From NCBI RefSeq assembly GCF_051062515.1, contig NZ_JAMXEK010000003.1: a DNA stretch of 64,000 nucleotides, one strand, 5' to 3'. The DNA is from Aliarcobacter sp017996075 (lineage in GTDB: Bacteria; Campylobacterota; Campylobacteria; Campylobacterales; Arcobacteraceae). The position numbers and the translations under genes are program-made. The stretch's first letter is position 1. Each line of letters starts with the position of its first letter. Shown here piece by piece: positions 26,094-34,778 of this stretch. A model generated the notes under the pieces. The model made no database searches and had not been told where the DNA came from. It saw nothing but the letters and a program-made list of their open reading frames with translations.

Positions 26094-27197
26094 ATGATCC
26101 CATTTTTAGATTTAAAAGGTTTAAACGCTCAATATAGAGCTGAATTAATAGATGCTTGTACTAGAGTAATAGATAGTGGTTGGTATGTTCAAGGAAATGA
26201 GTGCCAAGAATTTGAAAAAGAGTTTGCAGAGTATTGTGGAACTAAATATGCTATTGGTGTAGCAAATGGTCTTGATGCACTTATATTAATATTAAGAGCA
26301 TATAAAGAGTTGGGTTTTATGCAAGATGGTGATGAAGTAATAGTTCCATCAAACACCTATATAGCTTCAATTTTAGCAATTTCTCAAAATAATTTAGTGC
26401 CAGTTTTAGTAGAACCAGATATAAAAACATATTTGATAGACCCATCAAAAATAGAAGAAAAAATAACTTCAAAAACAAAAGCTATCTTACCAGTGCATCT
26501 TTACGGTCAAACATGTGAAATGGATAAAATAAATGAAATTGCAAAAAAATATAATCTAAAAGTGATAGAAGATTCAGCTCAATCTCATGGAGCGTATTTT
26601 AAAGATAAAAGAAGTGGAAATTTAGGTGATGCGAGTGGATTTAGTTTTTATCCAGGAAAAAATCTAGGAGCTTTAGGGGATGGTGGAGCAGTAACTACAA
26701 ATGATGAAGAGCTAGCAAATACGATAAAAGCACTAGGAAACTATGGAAGCCATAAAAAGTATGAAAATCTTTATAAGGGTGTAAATAGCAGACTTGATGA
26801 AATACAAGCTGCGATGCTGCGAGTAAAACTAAAATATCTTGATAAAGAAACTGAAAAAAGAAGAGAGATAGCAAACTATTATCTACAAAATATCAAAAAT
26901 GATAATATTGTATTACCAACAGTAAGAGCAGAAGATAATCATGTATGGCATCTATTTGTAATAAGAACTTCTAAAAGAGATGAATTACAAAAATATTTAC
27001 TTGATAATGGTATACAAACACTTATTCACTATCCAATTTCACCACATAAACAAATAGCTTATAAAGAGTGGAATAATGAAAGTTATGAAATTAGTGAACA
27101 AATACATAATGAAGCATTAAGTTTACCTATTAGCGGTGTTCAAAGTTTTGAAGATACTATAAAAATAACCAATTTAATAGATAACTTCAATAAATGA
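26094..27197 (+). CDS. fdtB: dTDP-3-amino-3,6-dideoxyhexose transaminase (FdtB/QdtB)
   Basis: A 367-aa DegT/DnrJ/EryC1 aminotransferase. PLP lysine K189 lies in GFSFYPGKNLGALGDGGA, the exact motif style of FdtB/QdtB/DesV-like 3-transaminases, and the N-terminus MIPFLDLKGLNAQYR is also typical. With fdtA and fdtC it completes the route from dTDP-4-keto-6-deoxyglucose to dTDP-3-acetamido-3,6-dideoxyhexose. It starts one base after the GNAT stop and overlaps the next gene by ATGA. Confidence 0.9.
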   Translation: MIPFLDLKGLNAQYRAELIDACTRVIDSGWYVQGNECQEFEKEFAEYCGTKYAIGVANGLDALILILRAYKELGFMQDGDEVIVPSNTYIASILAISQNNLVPVLVEPDIKTYLIDPSKIEEKITSKTKAILPVHLYGQTCEMDKINEIAKKYNLKVIEDSAQSHGAYFKDKRSGNLGDASGFSFYPGKNLGALGDGGAVTTNDEELANTIKALGNYGSHKKYENLYKGVNSRLDEIQAAMLRVKLKYLDKETEKRREIANYYLQNIKNDNIVLPTVRAEDNHVWHLFVIRTSKRDELQKYLLDNGIQTLIHYPISPHKQIAYKEWNNESYEISEQIHNEALSLPISGVQSFEDTIKITNLIDNFNK

Positions 27198-28483
27198 TTT
27201 TTAAAAATTTAATAATTGAAAAAATATGCCAAATTTGTGGTAAAAATATGTTAAATAATATAATATTTTTAAAAATATATGGTTATCTAAGAAATAAAAA
27301 GTTGAAATATCGAAAAATAATTTGGCTTGATGAAATAAAAGAAAATAAGATTCTTATAAAAGAAAAAGAAAAAATTATAAGCTTTCCTCCACTAATATTT
27401 GGAGAAGCAGAAAAAATATTAGAAGAAGAGGTTCCAGATACATTTTTATATAAATTAGAAAATGTTTATTCAACTGTTTCTTCTTCAAGTTTTTATAATT
27501 CAAAATATATTTTTATAGAAAGAATGCAAAATATTCCAAAAAATATTGGTAATTATTCTACTGCACACTTATTTAAGCACAATGAAAAAAAGGCTGTTAT
27601 TGAAATATTTACAAAAAAAATAAAAATCAAATCTCCTGCACTATTTTTAGGAGGAAATGGTTCATTTAACTACTTTCACTGGATAATAGAAATTCTACCA
27701 AAATTATTAATCATAGATAAAAAGTTACTAGAAGAATTAAATATTAAAACTATTATTTTAAATAAAAAAGCTTTAGAAATTAAATCTTTCTCAGATAGTC
27801 TAAAAATAGTTTTAGAATATAAAAATATTAACTTTGAGACCATATATATAGATGAAGATAAAGAAATATTTTTTGAAAAAGTAATATATATAACTTCTTG
27901 TAATTCTATTTTATATAATTCAAATATACAAAAAAAAGATACTATATATTTTCAAAAAACATATTTTTCAAAAGATATAATATATGATTTTAAAAATATA
28001 ATTTTTAATTCAAATGAATTCAAGAAATTTTTATTAGATATTAGAAATAAAAATAAATTCCCAAAAAAAATTTTTCTTATTAGAGGAAAAGTAAGTAATT
28101 ATAACAAAAGAGATTATAATGAAGATGAAATATTTAATTGTTTTAAAGAATATAATTTTAAAAAAATTTGTATAGATGAATACTCATTTTTAGAACAAGT
28201 ATATTTATTTAATAATGCCAATTTTATAGCCGGTCCATCTGGAGCTGTTTGGACTAATATCATTTTTTCCAAAAATGATACTCAAGCAATAAGTTGGTTA
28301 CCAAAAAGAGTTTTAAATTTTTCTGGTTTTTCTAACCTTTCAAAACTATTTTATGTAAATTTATATTTTTTGGAAGCAAAATCTTTAGATAATAATTTAC
28401 ATGGAAAATATAATATAGAGAAAAACAAAATAAAAGAATTATTATTTAATTTACATTTAAAAGATGGAGTAAAAGATGAATAG
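27194..28483 (+). CDS. Glycosyltransferase family 61-like protein
   Basis: A 429-aa protein with GT61 (DUF563) signatures: GGNGSFNYFHWIIEILPKLL at about residues 153-172 and NANFIAGPSGAVWTNIIFS near 340-360, in the order seen in GT61 proteins of bacterial capsule and O-antigen loci. There is no signal peptide or obvious membrane segment. It is extremely AT-rich (many AAA/AAT/ATA codons). ATGA overlap with fdtB and ATGAATAG overlap with the following GT2 place it firmly in the operon. Confidence 0.82.
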   Translation: MIFKNLIIEKICQICGKNMLNNIIFLKIYGYLRNKKLKYRKIIWLDEIKENKILIKEKEKIISFPPLIFGEAEKILEEEVPDTFLYKLENVYSTVSSSSFYNSKYIFIERMQNIPKNIGNYSTAHLFKHNEKKAVIEIFTKKIKIKSPALFLGGNGSFNYFHWIIEILPKLLIIDKKLLEELNIKTIILNKKALEIKSFSDSLKIVLEYKNINFETIYIDEDKEIFFEKVIYITSCNSILYNSNIQKKDTIYFQKTYFSKDIIYDFKNIIFNSNEFKKFLLDIRNKNKFPKKIFLIRGKVSNYNKRDYNEDEIFNCFKEYNFKKICIDEYSFLEQVYLFNNANFIAGPSGAVWTNIIFSKNDTQAISWLPKRVLNFSGFSNLSKLFYVNLYFLEAKSLDNNLHGKYNIEKNKIKELLFNLHLKDGVKDE

Positions 28484-29561
28484 CTCAGCTCTTGTGACAG
28501 CAGTAATCCCTAGCTATAATCATGAAAAATATATAAAAGAGTCTATCCAGAGTATGATAGATCAAGACTATGAAAATATAGAAATGATAATAATAGATGA
28601 TGGCTCTTCAGATAATTCTATAGAAATTATAGAAAGTATGATTCCACTTTGTAAAAAAAGATTTAAAAGATTTGAATTTAGACACAGAGAAAATAAAGGT
28701 CTTTGCGCAACGCTAAATGAAGCTATTATTTGGGCAAAAGGGGAATATATATCTATACTAGCATCAGATGATATTGCTTTATCTCATAAAATATCTTTTC
28801 TTATTGGAAAAATAGAAAATAGTAATTACCCAGCTGTATTTGGAGATATAAAAAGGATAGGTGAACGTAATGATAAAGAACCTAATATAAAAGAATTTAC
28901 AATTCACATTTTTGATGAAATATTTACTCTACAAAATAGACCATTTGCTCCTTCATCTATGTATAAAATTGAAGCACTAAAAAAAATAGGTGGATATCCA
29001 GTAGATATAGCAGTTGAAGATTGGTATATGGAACTAAAATTTACTGAGAATAATAACAAAATAGTTAGTTACCCGGAAGTATTAACTTACTACAGAAGAC
29101 ATGAAAAAAACACAAGTAAGAATTATGAGTTAATCTATAATAACTTTATTAAAATTGTAGATAATTATAAAAATCATAAATTATATTTTAAAGCTAGAAA
29201 ATTATGTGATATATATTTAATAAAAATATCTTTAGCAAATAATTGCCTCTCTCCTACCCTTAATATGAAAATTGATAAAATAATTTCTCAAGCAAAAAAA
29301 TACTCACAAGATTATAATAAAATAGCTATATATGGAAATGGAACCATCTATAATTTAATAAAAAATCATTTTGAAAATATAGTTGCTGTTTTTGATAAAA
29401 ATCAAAAAGAACATGATATATATTTTAAACCTGATAAAATAGTTTTAACTAATTTTGATATTATTATTGTTACAGCAATTGGATATGAAGATGATATAAT
29501 GAATTTTTTAACTAGTAATTATAATATAGATATAAATAAAATAAAAATTTTTGATATATAA
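28476..29561 (+). CDS. Glycosyltransferase family 2 with C-terminal Rossmann-like domain
   Basis: The N-terminal GT2 domain has VTAVIPSYNHEKYIKESI, IIDDGSSDNS and LASDD motifs, and VEDWYMELK near residue 186 as the catalytic-base region. The C-terminal module of about 90 residues starts IAIYGNGTIYNLIKNH and ends INKIKIFDI, matching the modules at 23361 and in the LicD-like gene 29562. It is the last gene of the plus operon; its TAA abuts the TAA of the opposing operon with no intergenic base, so no separate terminator fits between them. Confidence 0.85.
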   Translation: MNSSALVTAVIPSYNHEKYIKESIQSMIDQDYENIEMIIIDDGSSDNSIEIIESMIPLCKKRFKRFEFRHRENKGLCATLNEAIIWAKGEYISILASDDIALSHKISFLIGKIENSNYPAVFGDIKRIGERNDKEPNIKEFTIHIFDEIFTLQNRPFAPSSMYKIEALKKIGGYPVDIAVEDWYMELKFTENNNKIVSYPEVLTYYRRHEKNTSKNYELIYNNFIKIVDNYKNHKLYFKARKLCDIYLIKISLANNCLSPTLNMKIDKIISQAKKYSQDYNKIAIYGNGTIYNLIKNHFENIVAVFDKNQKEHDIYFKPDKIVLTNFDIIIVTAIGYEDDIMNFLTSNYNIDINKIKIFDI

Positions 29562-30482
29562 TTATATAACTCTTTTACTCACATCAAAAGATTTTATATT
29601 TCTCTTCTTTTGAACTACTCTATTATCATAATTTTCAATCGAAGTATCTTTTTTAGGCTCTTTATAGTTTCCATACATAAAAGTTAGAAAGTCATCAACT
29701 TTGTAAGGAAGATAGACAAAACCATCAAAAAATTCTACTCTCTCATATTTCTCAAAATATAAAGCTGGGGCATAAAATATTCCAGCAGATGAGTCAAGAT
29801 GAGACAAGCCATCTTTTATAGTTCTTTTTTGTAAACTTATTTCAAACTCTTTTAACATATTTAAATCACTACTTTGAAGCTCTAAGCTCAAGCATACATC
29901 ATCATTTGATAAACTTATCACTTCAAGTTTCCATTTTGAATATTCATTTTTTGGTAAATTAGTTCTTAAACCATCTACCAAACTAATGAGCTTTTCAAAA
30001 TCTTTAGAATCTATAGCAAAATCTATATCATCATCCCATTTTATTAAATCTTTATCTCTAACTATACCAAGAGCCGTTCCTGAATCTACAATTGCTATGA
30101 TATTGTGATTTGATAAAAACTGCGTTATTTTACACAAACTCTCTCTAGCAAATTTGAGTGTTTCAACATGTTCAAATGGTTTAAAACTCTCTTTTAAACT
30201 AGATTTTTTGGGAATTTTTATATTTTCCAAAGGTATTTTGAAATCGTCTGTAAGCTGGTAAATTATACTATCTACCCACTGACTAGTAATATAAATATTG
30301 TCAAAATCATATTTTAAAATATCTTTTGGATTAATAACTTTTAAGCCTTCCAAAAGACTTCCCCATCTTTTTTCATCATTATCAGCAATAGCCAAAATAT
30401 CATATTGTGTTTTATTGTGTTTTATAAAATTTTCACCACCTCTACTTGCCCCAAATAGTATAATTTTCTCTTTTTTATTCAT
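29562..30482 (-). CDS. LicD-family phosphotransferase-like protein with N-terminal Rossmann-like domain
   Basis: Residues 1-90 form a dinucleotide-fold-like module (KIILFGASRGGENFIKHN...IYITSQW). The LicD nucleotidyltransferase-like domain follows: VDSGTALGIVRDKD at about 132-145 and KWDDDIDFAI at 148-157, with the Asp triad expected for metal binding. LicD proteins attach phosphocholine or similar phospho-groups from CDP-activated donors to glycans. The gene overlaps the TagD-like cytidylyltransferase by eight bases, making a CDP-glycerol-like donor plausible. Last gene of the pse operon. Confidence 0.82.
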   Translation of the reverse strand: MNKKEKIILFGASRGGENFIKHNKTQYDILAIADNDEKRWGSLLEGLKVINPKDILKYDFDNIYITSQWVDSIIYQLTDDFKIPLENIKIPKKSSLKESFKPFEHVETLKFARESLCKITQFLSNHNIIAIVDSGTALGIVRDKDLIKWDDDIDFAIDSKDFEKLISLVDGLRTNLPKNEYSKWKLEVISLSNDDVCLSLELQSSDLNMLKEFEISLQKRTIKDGLSHLDSSAGIFYAPALYFEKYERVEFFDGFVYLPYKVDDFLTFMYGNYKEPKKDTSIENYDNRVVQKKRNIKSFDVSKRVI

Positions 30483-30891
30483 CGCTTATTCCTAAATATT
30501 TATTCAACTCTTTTTTAAGTTCTGTAGTTGAAATATTTTGAGTTCTTGGCAAATAAATAACCTCACAATAATCTTTCAAAAAGTCAAATTTTCCTTTCCA
30601 ATCATCTCCCATTGCAAAAATATCAACATTATATTTTTTTATATCATCAATTTTTTGTTCCCAATTTTCTTCTGAAATTACCATATCAACACATTTTATA
30701 TTTTGAACAATCAGTGCTCTTTGCTCAAAAGGAATTAAAGTCTTTTTACCTTTTATTGAATTAAACTCATCTGTTGAGACAGCAACTATTAACTTATCAC
30801 CCAAGCTTTTAAGCCTATTTAAAAGATTCAAATGCCCTATATGAAACATATCAAAAGTACCATAAGTTAAAACTATTTTTTCTTTTTTCAT
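30475..30891 (-). CDS. Glycerol-3-phosphate cytidylyltransferase-like protein (TagD family)
   Basis: A 138-aa cytidylyltransferase with TYGTFDMFHIGHLNLL (HxGH at 17-20) and RTQNISTTEL near residues 116-125, the signature pair of TagD/GCT enzymes. These make CDP-glycerol; related enzymes use ethanolamine phosphate or other alcohol phosphates, so the exact substrate is open. Gram-negative glycans can carry phosphoglycerol, and its neighbour is a LicD-like transferase. It lies three bases after the AMP-ligase gene. Confidence 0.85.
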   Translation of the reverse strand: MKKEKIVLTYGTFDMFHIGHLNLLNRLKSLGDKLIVAVSTDEFNSIKGKKTLIPFEQRALIVQNIKCVDMVISEENWEQKIDDIKKYNVDIFAMGDDWKGKFDFLKDYCEVIYLPRTQNISTTELKKELNKYLGISDE

Positions 30892-30894
30892 ATT

Positions 30895-32229
30895 TCAATC
30901 TTTTCTTCTAATTTTCTTAAATCTATCACTAAAATTTGTTTTATCAACCACATTTACCTTTGTGGGTATTTTATAAGTGTCTAATCTATCTTTACAAAAA
31001 ATTCTTACTCTTTTTTTGATATTTTCTATATTCTTATTTAAAACTACATCACAAACAACAGTTTGTCCAGTAATTGCATTTTTCTCACCATAAACCATAC
31101 AATCGCTAATCTCTTCCATCTCTAAAATAATAGATTCCACCTCAGCAGGAAGAACTTTTTGACCACCTACATTTATAATCTCTTTAGCTCTTCCAATAAT
31201 TTTTATATACTCCCCATCAACCTCAACTAAATCTCCAGTTTTAAACCAACCATCACTTGTAAAACTATCCATTGAAGCATTTAAATAGCCTAAAACTTGA
31301 GTTTTACTTCTAAGCCAAAGTTCATTTTCAACTATCTTATACTCACCATTTATATCTTCAAGTTTCATAAATAAAGAGTTTGATGATTTTGAACTAGTAG
31401 TGCTAATTCCTGTTTCACTTGTTCCAAATGTTTGTAAAAATTTTACCTTTAGAAAAATATCTTTTAGCTTTAAAAGTAGTGATTGGGGCATTGTTTCAGT
31501 ACCGTAAGTAATCATTCTTAAACTACTTAAATCATAGTTTTTATACTCTTCAGAGATTAAAATAAGATTTAAAAAAGTTGGACTACTTGGAAGAACCATA
31601 ATTTTATATTTTTCTATAAGTTCACAAATAGTTTTTGCATCTTTTATTTTTGGAATAATCAAACAAGCTCCGATAGATAAAGCATTAAATACTGTATTTA
31701 ATCCACCAATATGATCAAACATCAAAAAAACCAACATATTCATAGATTTCTCTTTTTTATCTTTGAAAGAGTCTATTAGAGTATCAAGATTATGTATCAT
31801 AGCCTTTGGTTTTCCTGTACTACCACTTGAAAAAAGAATAAGACCAGAACTATTTTTTTCTATTAAATTATCTATCATATTATGAGAAGAGGTAGTTTTT
31901 AAATCTTGTATTAAAAGATTTCTTTCATCAGTTTTTATAATAGTTTGACAAAATGACTCTTCTATAAAATCATCTTGAACTTTTTTTATATTTGAAGTAA
32001 TTGGTACAATTATATTTTTATTTTCATATAGAGCAAAAAATAGTGCTAGATTATAAAAAGAGTAATCACCCAAAATTACAACAACTTTCGAAGATATATT
32101 GTGCTTATCTAAAATATCTTTATAATCTTTTATTTGCTTAATAAACTCTTCATAAATATATATTCTATCTTCAAAAACTATTGCATTTTTAGAGTTAAAA
32201 CTTTTAAATTTTTCTAGTATAAAACTCAT
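30895..32229 (-). CDS. AMP-dependent ligase (acyl-CoA/ACP synthetase-like)
   Basis: A 444-aa ANL-superfamily ligase: ILFSSGSTGKPKAMIHN (about residues 130-146), FGTSETGISTTSS, WFKTGDLVEVDGEYIKIIGR, and NVGGQKVLPAEVESII. It is shorter than typical acyl-CoA synthetases because the N-terminal part is compact. With the SDR and ACP directly upstream (TAATG overlaps at both junctions) it should activate a carboxylic acid and load it on that ACP. The loaded group would be used to decorate a glycan; the identity of the acid is not visible. Confidence 0.85.
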   Translation of the reverse strand: MSFILEKFKSFNSKNAIVFEDRIYIYEEFIKQIKDYKDILDKHNISSKVVVILGDYSFYNLALFFALYENKNIIVPITSNIKKVQDDFIEESFCQTIIKTDERNLLIQDLKTTSSHNMIDNLIEKNSSGLILFSSGSTGKPKAMIHNLDTLIDSFKDKKEKSMNMLVFLMFDHIGGLNTVFNALSIGACLIIPKIKDAKTICELIEKYKIMVLPSSPTFLNLILISEEYKNYDLSSLRMITYGTETMPQSLLLKLKDIFLKVKFLQTFGTSETGISTTSSKSSNSLFMKLEDINGEYKIVENELWLRSKTQVLGYLNASMDSFTSDGWFKTGDLVEVDGEYIKIIGRAKEIINVGGQKVLPAEVESIILEMEEISDCMVYGEKNAITGQTVVCDVVLNKNIENIKKRVRIFCKDRLDTYKIPTKVNVVDKTNFSDRFKKIRRKD

Positions 32230-32930
32230 TAGTTATTAACTCCACCAAGATAAATTATCTGACCAGTTATAAAACTACTTCTATCATCAATAAAAAAATC
32301 AATTACATTTATAATATCTTCAAATGTTCCAAATCGCTTAATTGTCTGTTTATTTAACAAATCTTCAATTTTATCTTTTGGAACAGCTTTTATTAAATCA
32401 GTCTTGATTGGAGTTGGTCCAATCGCATTTACTGTTATATTAAAAGAGCTCAACTCTTTTGAAGCAGTTTGAGTAAAACTCTCAATTGCAGCTTTACTTG
32501 CAGCATAAACAGCTTCACCTTCAAGTCTAAGTGGTTTTGCAATAGTTGAAAAGTTTATTACTCTTCCATATTTTTCTTTCATCATAACTTTTGCTACTTC
32601 TCTAGTAAATAAAAAAGTTCCTAAAAAATTTGTATTAAAAAGTTTTGATATTGTCTCATTTGAAGTTGTAAGAATATGATTCATAGATGCAATTCCTGCA
32701 TTGTTTATAAGAATATCTATTTTTTTAAACTCTTTTTTTATAGCTCTTACCATACTTACAATACTTTTTTCATCTATAATATCTAATTCAAAGTGTCTAT
32801 AATTTTGATGTTCTATTGAACTACTGCTTCTACTACAACCAGCAACTACAAAATTTTTATTTAGATAGTATAAAGCCATTGCTTTTCCTATACCTTTTGA
32901 AGTTCCAGTTATAACGACTACTTTATTCAT
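32229..32930 (-). CDS. Short-chain dehydrogenase/reductase, FabG-like
   Basis: A 233-aa classical SDR: TGTSKGIGK at residues 8-16, NNAGIASMNH near 78, and the catalytic YAASKAA near 141. Placed between an ACP and an AMP ligase with one-base overlaps (TAATG) on both sides, it is probably a 3-oxoacyl-ACP reductase acting on the carrier-bound acyl group. Functionally parallel to the SDR at 17478, but the sequences differ enough to suggest separate origin. Confidence 0.87.
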   Translation of the reverse strand: MNKVVVITGTSKGIGKAMALYYLNKNFVVAGCSRSSSSIEHQNYRHFELDIIDEKSIVSMVRAIKKEFKKIDILINNAGIASMNHILTTSNETISKLFNTNFLGTFLFTREVAKVMMKEKYGRVINFSTIAKPLRLEGEAVYAASKAAIESFTQTASKELSSFNITVNAIGPTPIKTDLIKAVPKDKIEDLLNKQTIKRFGTFEDIINVIDFFIDDRSSFITGQIIYLGGVNN

Positions 32931-33220
32931 TAGTTTTCCAATAAACTTTTTATATAAGAAGTTAAACTCTCAATATTTCTAAAAGGTGAAGTTTTTGCAC
33001 TCATAGCTTTTTCATCAGCTAAGATAATATCTTTTTCAAATTCATCTGAAATTTTATCTTCTAAATCAGCTATAAAACTAACAAGCGCTAAAGAGTCCAT
33101 AGCGCCATTTCCACCATAAAGCTTTGTTTTTGAATTAGGATTTAAAAATGCCTCATTTTCTAACTCTTCATTTAACTCTTTTAAAGTTTCTATTATAATC
33201 TTTTCAATTCTTGCTTCCAT
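32930..33220 (-). CDS. Acyl carrier protein (pse-operon)
   Basis: A 96-aa carrier protein with attachment serine S43 in NGAMDSLALVSFIADLEDKI. It is longer than the usual ACP because of a loop (LNPNSKTKLYGGNG) before the serine. I chose the ATG at 33220, which has GAGGA five bases upstream and lies just after the pseH stop; an in-frame ATG at 33250 overlaps pseH. It is the second ACP of the island, forming a trio with the SDR and ligase downstream. Confidence 0.85.
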   Translation of the reverse strand: MEARIEKIIIETLKELNEELENEAFLNPNSKTKLYGGNGAMDSLALVSFIADLEDKISDEFEKDIILADEKAMSAKTSPFRNIESLTSYIKSLLEN

Positions 33221-33230
33221 AAATTCCTCA

Positions 33231-33773
33231 TTATTCAAAGTAATGTTCAATTTTATCTAAATATCTTTTAATTGGTTTTAGTAATCTTGATTTTTTACTA
33301 TTTTCCCAAACCTCTTTTGATAGTTTCAAATAAAAATACTCTTCATCCTCTTTAAATATTTCAAATCCAAAATTTTTGTTAAAATTTAATGCTTGAATAT
33401 TTTTTATTTTAACAAAGGAGTTTACATCTTCACTGAATTTAGAAAAAATAAAATCCAAAAAAAGATAAGTTACACAAGATTTTATAATAGGATTTACTTC
33501 TTCTTTAAAATATAATCCCCAGATTAGCTCTTCATTTTTTATAATATTTAAAGAACCAATTAATTGATTATCAAAAAATATAGCAAAATATGTTTTGTTC
33601 TTATTCTCTTTTAATGACTCTATAAATAAAATATGATTCTCTAAACTTATTGGCTCACTATTAATCATATTTTCTCTTACATACTCTTTATTTCTAAGCT
33701 CTAAAATATCTTTTTTCTCTATATTGTTTAAAAAGATAAAATTCTTAAAAACTATTTTCAACTCTACTTCCAA
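33231..33773 (-). CDS. pseH: PseH-like UDP-4-amino-sugar N-acetyltransferase (GNAT)
   Basis: A GNAT-fold protein of about 176-180 aa with the PseH layout: ILELRNKEYVRENMINSEPISLENH, ENKNKTYFAIFFDNQLIGSL, and ALNFNKNFGFEIFKEDEE in the C-terminal part. PseH acetylates the 4-amino group made by PseC. No ATG is available at the N-terminus; it starts at TTG 33773 or more likely TTG 33761, in either case inside the end of pseI. The position between pseI and the ACP supports the call. Confidence 0.82.
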   Translation of the reverse strand: MEVELKIVFKNFIFLNNIEKKDILELRNKEYVRENMINSEPISLENHILFIESLKENKNKTYFAIFFDNQLIGSLNIIKNEELIWGLYFKEEVNPIIKSCVTYLFLDFIFSKFSEDVNSFVKIKNIQALNFNKNFGFEIFKEDEEYFYLKLSKEVWENSKKSRLLKPIKRYLDKIEHYFE

Positions 33774-34776
33774 ATTTATAATCTTTTTTTGCCTTTTTAC
33801 CTAAAATATCTTTTAAATATTTTGGATGAAGTCCATAAAAAGGTCTTACACTTTTAATATTCTCTTCACTAAAAACTTCTCCCTCTTTTATATCTTTTGA
33901 TACATATAAACTTCTTGCAAAACGACGCTGTTTTTCTCTTTTTTCATTTAGACTATAATCAACTCTTCCAAGTAACTTTTCAGTATCTCTAACAGCTTTT
34001 ATCATCTCTTCAAACTCTTTTTTATCTAAAGAAAATACACTATCTACTCCACCAATATTTTTATTCAAAATAAAATGTTTCTCTATTACTTTTGCACCTA
34101 AAGTAACTGCAACAACAGGCGCAATATGACCCATAGTATGGTCTGAAAATCCAACCTCAACACCAAAAGTATCTTTCATATTTGGTATTGTTTTTAAATT
34201 TGCTTCTTCTAGTGCTGCTGGATATTCACTTGTACATTTTAGTAGTATAATATTGTCATTTCCTACACTTTTACAAATATCTACAACATCTTGTATCTCA
34301 TCAATAGTTGCAATACCTGTACTAATAATTATAGGTTTTTGTTTACTTGCAACATATCTTACAAGTTCATAATCAGTTATTTCAAAAGAGGCTATTTTAT
34401 ATGCACTTGGATTAAATTGTTCAAGAAAATCAACTGCACTTTTATCAAAAGGTGTTGAAAAAATATCAATATTTATGCTTCTAGCATAATCAAATAGCTC
34501 TTTGTGCCACTCCCACGGAGTGTAAGCCTGTTCATAAAGTTCATAAAGATTTTTTCCATCCCAAAGTGTTCCACCATCTATCATAAAATCAGGTTTTTTA
34601 CTATTTAGTGTGATTGTATCTGCACGATAAGTTTGAAGTTTTATTACATTTGCGCCTATCTCTTTTGCAGCTTTTATTGTATCAAGTGCTGTTTGCAAAC
34701 TTCCATTATGATTTGCGCTAAGCTCTGCAATTATATAAACTCCATCTTTTTCTAAATCAAAATTACCTATTTTCAT
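33745..34776 (-). CDS. pseI: Pseudaminic acid synthase
   Basis: A NeuB-family synthase of 343 aa that joins PEP to 2,4-diacetamido-trideoxy-altrose. It has the PseI-type opening YIIAELSANHNGSLQTA, KLQTYRADT, STPFDKSAVDFL, KIASFEITD, STGIAT, and a C-terminal SAF domain from about residue 285 (FARSLYVSKDIKEGE). SANHNG rather than AGVNHNG at the front distinguishes it from legI. Two-base gap after pseG. Confidence 0.95.
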   Translation of the reverse strand: MKIGNFDLEKDGVYIIAELSANHNGSLQTALDTIKAAKEIGANVIKLQTYRADTITLNSKKPDFMIDGGTLWDGKNLYELYEQAYTPWEWHKELFDYARSINIDIFSTPFDKSAVDFLEQFNPSAYKIASFEITDYELVRYVASKQKPIIISTGIATIDEIQDVVDICKSVGNDNIILLKCTSEYPAALEEANLKTIPNMKDTFGVEVGFSDHTMGHIAPVVAVTLGAKVIEKHFILNKNIGGVDSVFSLDKKEFEEMIKAVRDTEKLLGRVDYSLNEKREKQRRFARSLYVSKDIKEGEVFSEENIKSVRPFYGLHPKYLKDILGKKAKKDYKFGSRVENSF

Positions 34777-34778
34777 AT

